Part shown: positions 1 to 5,501 of the stretch, one piece after another
Numbering within the stretch: the stretch's first letter is position 1
How the letters are laid out: every line of letters begins with the position of its first letter
Assembly: GCA_023431185.1 (NCBI GenBank)
Contig: JAEYXS010000008.1
Coordinates: forward strand, 1-19,741
Direction: 5' to 3'
DNA length: 19,741 nucleotides
Source: Verrucomicrobiota bacterium
GTDB taxonomy: Bacteria; Verrucomicrobiota; Verrucomicrobiia; Limisphaerales; JAEYXS01
The notes under the pieces: generated by a model
What the model was told of the DNA's origin: nothing
What the model saw: only the letters and a program-made list of their open reading frames with translations
Databases searched by the model: none
Translations under genes and position numbers: made by a program

Positions 1-114
1 TTCGCCTGGCTGGGCAACTACCGCCGCCTGCTTATCCGCTGGGAATACCACCTCGAAAACTATCAGGCCTTCCTCCACCTCGCCGCCACCCTCATCCTCC
101 TCAAACATTTATGA
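1..114 (+). CDS. IS5-family transposase, C-terminal fragment
   Basis: The window opens inside a reading frame of 37 codons ending in TGA. It contains the motif NYRRLLIRWEYHLENYQAF followed by a short hydrophobic tail, which is the usual C-terminal signature of IS5-type DDE transposases (DDE_Tnp_1 family). These enzymes cut and paste their own insertion sequence. The catalytic residues and the start lie upstream of the window, so completeness cannot be judged. Immediately downstream the sequence turns into the 3' end of an unrelated transposase in another frame, so the insertion-sequence end probably lies within about 10 bp after the stop. I could not define its terminal inverted repeat, because the left end is outside the window. 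Confidence 0.75.
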   Translation, partial: FAWLGNYRRLLIRWEYHLENYQAFLHLAATLILLKHL

Positions 115-118
115 GATG

Positions 119-205
119 GCTTCTAATAATCCTGTTCGCAAAGGTCTGGTGATAAATTCAGATGACTGGCCATTTCAAGGCCGTATCCATGAAGTAAGAT
201 GGTAG
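119..205 (+). pseudogene. REP-associated tyrosine transposase (RAYT), C-terminal remnant
   Basis: The last 28 codons of a frame ending in TAG read ...NNPVRKGLVINSDDWPF... This matches the conserved C-terminal 'NPVRAGLV...DWPWSS'-type segment of Y1/HUH single-strand transposases of the RAYT class (IS200-like), which act on REP palindromes. The HUH motif and catalytic tyrosine are absent because everything upstream is replaced by the IS5-type element, so this is a dead fragment. A REP-like palindrome lies 100 bp downstream and several more occur elsewhere in the window, consistent with RAYT activity in the genome. The assignment rests on a short stretch, but the motif is distinctive. Confidence 0.6.
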
Positions 206-237
206 TCCTTATTCATGTGCGGTAATATGAGAAGAAC

Positions 238-265
238 AGAGGTTCGATACCTCTATGGGTTGCCA
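238..265 (+). other. tRNA 3'-end fragment (T-arm, acceptor strand, CCA)
   Basis: A perfect 5-bp T-stem (AGAGG/CCTCT) encloses the canonical 7-nt loop TTCGATA. It is followed by exactly seven acceptor-strand bases, a discriminator G and an encoded CCA: the geometry of tRNA positions 49-76. No complementary 5' acceptor strand (AACCCAT), D-arm or anticodon arm exists upstream, so this is not a functional tRNA. Such 3' fragments typically mark the attachment site of an integrative element or a copy left by recombination. Chance resemblance is possible for 28 nt. Confidence 0.5.
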
Positions 266-307
266 GAGTGACTCTCCTTTTTGATTGGATGCCTCAAGGT
301 CTAGTTA

Positions 308-331
308 GGGCTCGACGGAGTCTCGCCCTAC
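308..331 (-). repeat. REP-like element, GTAG type
   Basis: Read on the minus strand, a GTAG tetranucleotide (331-328) is followed by an imperfect palindrome, GGCGAGAC-TCC-GTCGAGCC, with two central mismatches in each arm. GTAG or GGAG plus an imperfect palindrome is the defining layout of bacterial REP sequences. It sits about 100 bp from the RAYT remnant, the usual place for REPs. Confidence 0.5.
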
Positions 332-340
332 CGGTCTTGG

Positions 341-374
341 AAAGAAAAATGCCCCGAACTTTCGTTCGGGGCAT
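341..374 (-). terminator. Rho-independent terminator of the lipoprotein operon
   Basis: A 10-bp perfect stem (349-358 with 365-374, ATGCCCCGAA/TTCGGGGCAT) has a 6-nt loop and, on the minus strand, is followed by TTTTTCTTT. It lies 23 bp after the stop of the 341-aa gene and closes the minus-strand operon. Confidence 0.9.
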
Positions 375-396
375 TCGTATTTGTTGTTACTAAAAC

Positions 397-1422
397 TTAG
401 TCCTGCTTCACACTCAGCATCATATCTTCCATGAGGGCGAGTGCAGTGGCTTCGGCGATCTCCCGCACATCAAAGTTCCGCAGCACGCGACCGGCGTAGC
501 GGTCTTTACCGAGGATGTCCGAGGCGGAGGCCTGTGCGATGATCTGAGAATCCTTCACCCGGATGGCCGTGGCCTGGATGTCCGGCGCGGAATAGACTTT
601 GTCGCCGGAGACTTCCGGCACCACGACGTTGCGGGAGGAGATGAGCACTTCCAGCACCACATCAGCATGCTGGGCTATGGCCGCACGGTCTTTGCGGGCC
701 TGCTCGGTGTCCGTGGATTTCAAGATCTCTTCCATGGAGCGACTGCCCATGAGCTGGGTGGCCACGCGTTGATCGGTGATCTTCGCATTACCGTGCCGCA
801 ATGGACGGCCGAACAGACGCTCCACATCCCGCACTGTCTGCTTGTCGGCGAGCGGTTGGTCGGCGCGGTCCTTCTGGCGATACGTATCATCGCGGGATGA
901 TTTCTCGTTCTGCGCGGTGATGTTGCCCTTGCCCACCGGGAGCTGCGTGTTGCCGCTCACATCACCGTTGATGTTCAAGTTGCCGCCGGCAGAGATGGTC
1001 GCGCCATTGCCTTTGTTCGCGGCGTTCGGGTCCGCTTGAAAATCACTTTGGTAAGTGGTCTTCGAGGTGGTGGTGCGCTCCGTGCGGGAGGAAAGCGCGA
1101 AGCCGGACTTCTCGTCCACGAGTTCGCGGTTCACATAGATCATGATGCGCGGCTCTCCGAGCTTCGCGTAACCTTTCTTGAACTGCTCGATGATCGTGCG
1201 CGCCTGTTCGGGCGCGATGAGCGCGGGTTGGTTCGCGATGGACTGCTGCTGATACACGTAAGCCGGCCCCGTGGTGACGACCACAGCCGGGGCGGTGGTC
1301 AACGGCGGCCCAGGCTGCGGGGCCATGGGTTTGCCGTCGGAACCGATCTTCTGCGCGGGCTGGGCCGAGGCCGAGCTGACCGCGAGGATGACTGCCAGCG
1401 TAGCTGCAAAGGACGTTTTCAT
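397..1422 (-). CDS. Secreted protein, probable CsgG/LpoB-like fold with Gly/Asn-rich insertion
   Basis: 341 aa. The ATG at 1422 is chosen because it starts a clear signal peptide (MKTSFAATLAVILAVSSASA, cleavage after A20) and has AAAAGG upstream; a longer in-frame extension overlaps ycfL and is not secretory. After a Pro-rich linker (30-55), residues 68-103 (APEQARTIIEQF..., then a PRIMIYVNREL strand) and 250-335 (ADVVLEVLIS..., then IQATAIRVKDSQIIAQA) resemble the strand-helix pattern of the CsgG/LpoB fold. Residues about 104-185 form a polar, Ser/Thr/Asn/Gly-rich insertion with GGNLNINGDVSGN. I do not recognise a named family. It is the last gene of the lipoprotein operon, 23 bp after ycfL, and ends at a strong terminator. 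Unlike its neighbours it lacks a lipobox, so it should be periplasmic, possibly a partner of the LpoB-type protein. Function is inferred from context only. Confidence 0.75.
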   Translation of the reverse strand: MKTSFAATLAVILAVSSASAQPAQKIGSDGKPMAPQPGPPLTTAPAVVVTTGPAYVYQQQSIANQPALIAPEQARTIIEQFKKGYAKLGEPRIMIYVNRELVDEKSGFALSSRTERTTTSKTTYQSDFQADPNAANKGNGATISAGGNLNINGDVSGNTQLPVGKGNITAQNEKSSRDDTYRQKDRADQPLADKQTVRDVERLFGRPLRHGNAKITDQRVATQLMGSRSMEEILKSTDTEQARKDRAAIAQHADVVLEVLISSRNVVVPEVSGDKVYSAPDIQATAIRVKDSQIIAQASASDILGKDRYAGRVLRNFDVREIAEATALALMEDMMLSVKQD

Positions 1423-1445
1423 GGTTAACCTTTTCGTATGCTCAA

Positions 1446-1856
1446 TCAATGAGCCTGGCGCACGCGGATGGTGAAGTCCTGCGCCTTGTTGTTGATGGAA
1501 ACAAAACGGACGTCTTCCTGGGCGTTCTCGGTGAGGATCAAGTTCTGCCACGGTGTCTCATCGTCAGTAGAGAAGCCGCTGGCGTCCTTGAACACGCAAC
1601 TGATCTGCACCTGGATGCGCCGGGTCTCGCGATTGCGCACATGCGCGATCACTTCCAGGCGACCATCCGGCAGAAGTCGTTTCTGGATGCCGGAAGCAGT
1701 CACGGAGCGCTGCACCATGCGGTCCATGAGCACGAACTTCTCCTTGTTCTCCAGATCATACTTCGTCGCGTTCTTTGGGGCATAAGCGCCGCCGGACTGG
1801 CAGCCGGTGAGGACTGCGGTCGCGAGGAGGAGGGAGCTGAGCCAAATCTTATTCAT
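1446..1856 (-). CDS. ycfL: YcfL-family (DUF1425) outer-membrane lipoprotein
   Basis: 136 aa. The N-terminus MNKIWLSSLLLATAVLTGC is a lipoprotein signal with lipobox LTGC (C19); no Asp follows the Cys, so outer-membrane sorting is expected. The rest is a small beta-rich domain with the pattern RLEVIAHVRNRETRRIQVQISCVFKD followed by ETPWQNLILTENAQEDVRF, as expected for DUF1425/YcfL proteins. In Escherichia coli ycfL lies next to lpoB (ycfM), and here it also sits in an lpoB operon. The biochemical role of YcfL is not established. The start is 12 bp after the COG3014-type gene, with a poor Shine-Dalgarno sequence, suggesting translational coupling. Family assignment is fairly firm; the symbol is by homology. 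Confidence 0.8.
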   Translation of the reverse strand: MNKIWLSSLLLATAVLTGCQSGGAYAPKNATKYDLENKEKFVLMDRMVQRSVTASGIQKRLLPDGRLEVIAHVRNRETRRIQVQISCVFKDASGFSTDDETPWQNLILTENAQEDVRFVSINNKAQDFTIRVRQAH

Positions 1857-1868
1857 AAGGATACTGCG

Positions 1869-3038
1869 TTACTTTTGCTTGTCTGAAATATACACCACGG
1901 TGTCGCGGTCCGCCGCTTTGACTTCGAAGGTCAGGCTGCGGCTGAGGTTGCTTAATAGACGACCTGCGCCGTCTTGAAATTCAACCTGCGCCGTGTAGGT
2001 GCCCGGGGCCACGCGCAAGGCCCCGAAGCCCAGGAACTGCGGCAGATTATCCCAGGTGCGCGTATCGGCGGCCGGTGTCGTGCTCGCGGCCACCACTTTG
2101 CTGAGCAGACCGAACGCCAGCACGCCCAAGCCCGCTTCTTGCGTGTTCCGGTTGCTGGCCAGCACCGCGCCGCTGATGACGGCTGCGTCACCCACCGTGT
2201 CCGTGCTTTGTTTGAACACCGCTTTGTTCGCCAGGATGTGGTCCATCACGCGACCACCGCGCGTGGTGGCCTGGAAGAACAGGTCGTCCCAAGGCCGCGT
2301 GCGGATGACCTGGCCGTTGTTCAGCTTGATGGTGACCACCCGCGCCTGTTGCGGACCTTCGCGAAAGCGCAACTGCTCGCGATATTGCCCGCTGGAATAC
2401 TTCTGCGGCGCGTTGCCGCAATCGGTGAAGAAGAGCACGTTTGCCGCACGATCATAGGCCGGCGGAGCATCCGCTTTCGCATTGGCGTTGGTTTGGGCCC
2501 GCTTGAAGGCATCGGAGCCGTCCGTGAACAGCTTGTCCGAGGCGAGACCATCGAGGTAATCCAGCAGCACGTAATCGGCGGAGTATTTATCCACTTCGGT
2601 GTCACTGTCGATGAGTTGGCCGCTACGGAAGCACGCCCGGGCGTTGTCCGGCTCACCATCCATCCAGTAAAGGATGCCGCGGTAATAATACGCCATCACC
2701 CGTTCATACGGTTCGCCGATGAATTTCTTGCGGCTCTCGGTGGCGAACATGCTGCGCGCCTTGCGGGCGTCCTTGTCATTCGCGAGGATTCCGCCGATGC
2801 TGAGGATGGCATCATCCAGCAAGGCTTTCGCTTCGGGGTAATCACCCCGACGCAACGCGACCAGTGCCGTGCGATATTGCCAGAGCACACGATCGTTCGG
2901 TGGCCCCTGTTCGATGTGCATTTTGCCATCGGTAAGGGCATCCCCAGTGAGCGGCAGCCGCTTGGCTTGGGGTGTGGTGGCGCAGCCGGTGAGCAGTAAA
3001 AGAGCTCCCAGACCAGCGCTGAGAAAGGCGACCTTCAT
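1869..3038 (-). CDS. COG3014-type TPR-like lipoprotein
   Basis: 389 aa. The ATG at 3038 is chosen because it opens a lipoprotein signal, MKVAFLSAGLGALLLLTGC (lipobox LTGC, C19); an in-frame extension into the upstream lpoB gene has no secretion signal. Residues about 45-180 are helical with TPR-like pairs (LVALRRGDYPEAKALLDDAI; YYRGILYWMDGEPDNARACF). The C-terminal half is predicted mixed alpha/beta with a hydrophobic stretch (AAVISGAVLASNRNTQEAGL GVLAFG) and ends in a beta-sandwich-like segment (APGTYTAQVEFQDGAG). Proteins of this type (COG3014) are found beside LpoB and YcfL in gammaproteobacteria; the name is assigned from layout and context, not from an alignment. It is 25 bp downstream of lpoB. 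It probably acts at the outer membrane as a scaffold in cell-wall synthesis, but that is inference. Confidence 0.75.
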   Translation of the reverse strand: MKVAFLSAGLGALLLLTGCATTPQAKRLPLTGDALTDGKMHIEQGPPNDRVLWQYRTALVALRRGDYPEAKALLDDAILSIGGILANDKDARKARSMFATESRKKFIGEPYERVMAYYYRGILYWMDGEPDNARACFRSGQLIDSDTEVDKYSADYVLLDYLDGLASDKLFTDGSDAFKRAQTNANAKADAPPAYDRAANVLFFTDCGNAPQKYSSGQYREQLRFREGPQQARVVTIKLNNGQVIRTRPWDDLFFQATTRGGRVMDHILANKAVFKQSTDTVGDAAVISGAVLASNRNTQEAGLGVLAFGLLSKVVAASTTPAADTRTWDNLPQFLGFGALRVAPGTYTAQVEFQDGAGRLLSNLSRSLTFEVKAADRDTVVYISDKQK

Positions 3039-3063
3039 GGCCTTATCAGTTGGGCGGACGCGC

Positions 3064-3690
3064 TTAACGGTAAGCGGCGTCTTCCAACCCCTGCTTCTTG
3101 ATCTCCGCCATGTCTTCCCAGACGATGTCGCTCGTGCGCGCATCGATAAGCTGGAAGGAGTAGAGCACGTAATCGCTCACGCCCTTGGACGTGCGGGTGG
3201 TCATGTTCTGGAGCTTGCCGGTGAGGAAGAAATCCGCACCCTTGAACTCCACCACGTTCGGATCGCTGGAGGCGGTCACCTGGCCGGACTGCTTCAGATC
3301 GCGTTCGCGTTCCAGCGCGGCCATCTGCTCGCGGGCCAGAAAGCGCACCTTACCGGTGGCCTTCGAGTTCAGTTGCGCGCGGATGCGGGTCAGGAAGATG
3401 TCCTTGTTGATCGGGAAACGGGTTTCGTTCACGACCGGGTTCAAGACCACGCGCGGCGTGCCTTGGGCATTCGCGATCTCGGGGATGGCGATGATGCTGC
3501 GGGCCATCTTGTCCGTCACGGCCACGAGGTCCTGGGATTCCACACCCGTACCGGCGACGAAGCCGCGTTCATCAGCCTTCATCTCGGTGACCGGCACACC
3601 CCGGGGATTTTGCACGCCTGAGGAGGCGCAACCGGCGGTCAGGGCCGCCACGGCGACTAGCGAAAGAGTATAGTTCACGTACAACTTCAT
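3064..3690 (-). CDS. lpoB: LpoB-family penicillin-binding-protein activator lipoprotein
   Basis: 208 aa. The ATG at 3690 has a strong GGAGGA Shine-Dalgarno sequence 8 nt upstream and begins a lipoprotein signal with lipobox LTAGC (C21, followed by Ala, so outer-membrane directed). The mature part has the LpoB/PBP-activator pattern: AVTDKMARSIIAIPEIANAQ, a strand RVVLNPVVNETRFPINKDIFL, RIRAQLNSKATGKVRFLAREQ, then ADFFLTGKLQNMTTRTSKG and YVLYSFQLIDARTSDIVWED. In E. coli LpoB crosses the periplasm and stimulates the bifunctional peptidoglycan synthase PBP1b. Here the signal peptide is followed by only a short linker (residues 22-40), shorter than the E. coli disordered arm. The next genes encode COG3014-type and YcfL lipoproteins. 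Whether a PBP1b-like partner exists is not visible in this window. Confidence 0.88.
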   Translation of the reverse strand: MKLYVNYTLSLVAVAALTAGCASSGVQNPRGVPVTEMKADERGFVAGTGVESQDLVAVTDKMARSIIAIPEIANAQGTPRVVLNPVVNETRFPINKDIFLTRIRAQLNSKATGKVRFLAREQMAALERERDLKQSGQVTASSDPNVVEFKGADFFLTGKLQNMTTRTSKGVSDYVLYSFQLIDARTSDIVWEDMAEIKKQGLEDAAYR

Positions 3691-3741
3691 AAATTGTTCC
3701 TCCAACCTAACCTGTTTGTGGACCTTGGCGAGCCGCAAATA

Positions 3742-4437
3742 TCAGCGGCCGAAGAGTCCGTTGGCACCGCTCATCGGTGTGGCGTTGCCATAGTAATTGT
3801 TGTTGATGATGGTGACTTGCGTTGGGGCGGGAGCAGATTCGGTCTGAGCGTAGGTCACTGTGGGGGTGTAGCCGTAGCGCACCGCCGGGGAGACATACAC
3901 CGGTGCCGGAGCATAAACTGGCCGGGAACGCACATTGTGATCCGCGATCGCGCCGAGCACCAGGCCGGCACCAGCGCCGATGGCGATGCCTTCCGCCGTT
4001 TGGCGACCATTGTTGTGCCCGATTATACCCCCCGCGATGCCGCCTAAGACCGCGCCAGATGTGGCGTAGCTCGGACGGTGATAATAACTCGGCGCACCAT
4101 AGTAGCCATACCCACGGGAGTAATGGCCATAATGACCGTGACGATACGGCGCGTGTCCATAGCCGTAACCGTAGGAAGAATAATAGGACGGACCCGATGA
4201 GTAACCGTAGTAGGCTCGGTCCGACTGATTGCGATCTGCAATGGCCCCGAGCACCAACCCTGCGCCTGCCCCGATGGCGATACCTTCCGCCGTCTTGCGG
4301 CCGTTGTTATGACCGATCACGCCACCGGCGATACCGCCGAGGATGGCCCCGCCCACCGAGTTAGGACCGCTAAAAAGTTGCGCCTGCGCCGGAATGGCCG
4401 TCGCGAGCATCAGTGCCAGTAAAACCAAGCGTTTCAT
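3742..4437 (-). CDS. Exported double glycine-zipper protein
   Basis: 231 aa from ATG 4437; a GTG six codons upstream is possible. A signal peptide ends at PAQAQ (cleavage near residue 19). Two near-identical glycine-zipper modules, residues 30-69 and 128-168, share GGIAGG(V/I)IGHNNGR, TAEGIAIGAGAG and LVLGAIAD. They are separated by a Tyr/Gly/His-rich stretch (76-124, YGYGYGHAPYRHGHYGHYSRGY). The C-terminus is Pro/Ala/Val-rich. Glycine-zipper segments pack tightly in membranes and occur in outer-membrane lipoproteins such as SlyB/YMGG-type proteins, so an outer-membrane or periplasmic role is likely. It is the first minus-strand gene before lpoB (51 bp gap), and may be co-transcribed. No enzymatic motif is seen. 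Confidence 0.85.
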   Translation of the reverse strand: MKRLVLLALMLATAIPAQAQLFSGPNSVGGAILGGIAGGVIGHNNGRKTAEGIAIGAGAGLVLGAIADRNQSDRAYYGYSSGPSYYSSYGYGYGHAPYRHGHYGHYSRGYGYYGAPSYYHRPSYATSGAVLGGIAGGIIGHNNGRQTAEGIAIGAGAGLVLGAIADHNVRSRPVYAPAPVYVSPAVRYGYTPTVTYAQTESAPAPTQVTIINNNYYGNATPMSGANGLFGR

Positions 4438-4868
4438 AGCTGTCAGTTTGGACACCCAAGGAGTGCCGGATATTCATTCAACACGGCTCCAGTCTGGGAG
4501 TTTCGGTGTAACTTGCCTGACGGAAGCCAGTTCCACATTTTAAGTATCGCATCATCCATGCCAGAATCAACCAGTTCTTGGCCGGTTAACCAGCGGATTA
4601 AGTGAAACTGAGATGCCTTGGGGGCCTTATTGAGTTCCTCGGTGCCGTGTGAGGTTGTTTGCTGGTGGTTAAATTGGTGATAAGTTTGCAATCTGATAAT
4701 AATATACATACGGCTGGACATTTTTTGGCATTGCCCGTGCTTATAGTTAATTTGGGCGGATTTGTTAGCCGCTATTTGTTGTCTATTAGCGACATTAGTT
4801 TTTCTGGTCTTACAAAAACTTAGTTGGCAAATCTCTCTTTCTTGTTATAGCGTAGGAACTTCTGAATT
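4438..4868. other. Divergent intergenic region, AT-rich
   Basis: 431 bp between the divergent starts of the glycine-zipper gene and the HARE-HTH-like gene, with no credible gene. The part from 4680 to 4860 is distinctly AT-rich and probably holds promoters for both directions. I could not fix a promoter with confidence: a TTGGCA/TATAGC pair (4824-4851) would start transcription inside the ribosome-binding site of the next gene. Confidence 0.6.
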
Positions 4869-5243
4869 ATGAAAAATAGCAGCATCAAAAAATTCATCGC
4901 TCTTCGTGACGGTCTTCTGAAAGAAAAAGCGGAACTTACCGCCCGCCTGGCTGAGATCGAAAAAGCCCTCGGTGTCGAGGGCGGGGCCGAAAAGGCTGCT
5001 AAAGCCCCCAAAGCTGCTGGCAAGCGTGGCCCCAAGCGCCGCGCCCGTAATGAGCTGTCTTTGAAGGAAGCTGCGGCCAAGGTCGCCTCCGGCAAGCCGC
5101 TCACCAAGCAGGAGATCCTCGATGGTATCCTCAAGCTTGGCTACGTATTCAAAACCAAAGATCCGATGAACTCCCTGAACGTGGTGCTCTACTCCGGCAA
5201 GAATTTCAAACGCGCTGACGGCAAGTTCGTGGCCGCCAAGTAA
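4869..5243 (+). CDS. Small lysine-rich protein with HARE-HTH-like C-terminal domain
   Basis: 124 aa. AGGA lies 11 nt before the ATG. Residues 3-35 form an amphipathic helix likely to be a coiled coil (LRDGLLKEKAELTARLAEIEK). Residues 39-60 are an Ala/Lys/Pro linker with the basic AT-hook-like patch GKRGPKRRAR. Residues 62-122 (LKEAAAKVASGKPLTKQEIL, then a SLNVVLYSG helix and NFKRADGKFV wing) match the layout of HARE-HTH winged-helix domains, which are thought to bind DNA. Together this suggests a small nucleoid-associated or histone-H1-like DNA-binding protein. It stands alone, with an AT-rich upstream region and its own long terminator. The domain call comes from reading the pattern and is not confirmed by a profile search. 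Confidence 0.8.
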   Translation: MKNSSIKKFIALRDGLLKEKAELTARLAEIEKALGVEGGAEKAAKAPKAAGKRGPKRRARNELSLKEAAAKVASGKPLTKQEILDGILKLGYVFKTKDPMNSLNVVLYSGKNFKRADGKFVAAK

Positions 5244-5250
5244 CCCCCTT

Positions 5251-5319
5251 TGCCCCAGACACCGCCGCGCAGCCTCAAAAATGGGGACTTGCGCGGCGGA
5301 ACTGTTTGGGCTCTATTTT
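5251..5319 (+). terminator. Long hairpin terminator of the HARE-HTH-like gene
   Basis: A perfect 10-bp GC stem (5262-5271 with 5290-5299, CCGCCGCGCA/TGCGCGGCGG) is extended by eight further pairs (5254-5261 with 5303-5310, one G-U) across a 3-nt bulge. It is followed by CTCTATTTT. It begins 8 bp after the stop codon. Confidence 0.7.
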
Positions 5320-5356
5320 GACCATGTTTGCAGGCTTAAGCCATTGGCATTGCTAA

Positions 5357-5413
5357 GCGGGACCTCCCCTGTGGAGACTCGTTTTTGCCTGGCAAAGCGT
5401 GGCAAGGTCCCGT
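5357..5413 (+). ncRNA. Candidate structured RNA (three-way junction) upstream of hisF
   Basis: The closing stem CGGGACC (5358-5364) pairs perfectly with GGTCCCG (5406-5412). Inside are a small hairpin TCC-CCTGT-GGA (about 5365-5375) and a hairpin TTGCC/GGCAA (5385-5389 with 5401-5405, 11-nt loop) that abuts the closing stem. One base later comes a perfect intrinsic terminator (5414-5448). The unit is either a leader or attenuator for hisF or an independent small RNA of about 90 nt. It does not match the SRP RNA, tmRNA or riboswitch motifs I know. No leader peptide with histidine codons was seen. Confidence 0.4.
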
Positions 5414-5448
5414 CCCGATGATTCACTGGTCATCGGGAATTTTTTTTC
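5414..5448 (+). terminator. Intrinsic terminator before hisF
   Basis: A perfect 8-bp stem CCCGATGA/TCATCGGG (5414-5421 with 5430-5437) has an 8-nt loop and is followed by AATTTTTTTTC. It lies on the plus strand 54 bp before the hisF start and 170 bp after the preceding gene, which already has its own terminator. It therefore most likely ends the structured RNA just upstream, or acts as an attenuator. Confidence 0.85.
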
Positions 5449-5501
5449 ATGGAACCAGCCCATTAGTTGGCGGTTGGGATAACCGGTGAACGAAAGAATT
5501 T

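Noticed and set aside
194..265. Complete tRNA gene ending at 265
   Set aside because: No 5' acceptor strand, D-arm or 7-nt anticodon loop can be formed upstream of the T-arm.
1974..2999. Long plus-strand open frame opposite the COG3014-type lipoprotein gene
   Set aside because: It is antisense to a gene with a clear lipobox; it is low-complexity, lacks a ribosome-binding site and arises from GC-rich third positions.
4443..4721. Minus-strand open frame of 92 codons in the AT-rich intergenic region
   Set aside because: No family resemblance, no ribosome-binding site and an overlap with the likely promoter region.
4824..4851. TTGGCA - 16 bp - TATAGC promoter-like pair before the HARE-HTH-like gene
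   Set aside because: Its start site (about 4858) would lie downstream of the AGGA ribosome-binding site (4853-4857); position not compatible.
5357..5448. SRP RNA, 6S RNA or a known riboswitch
   Set aside because: The SRP GGAAGG tetraloop region and the 6S layout (long stem with central bubble, about 180 nt) are missing; I know of no riboswitch core that matches.
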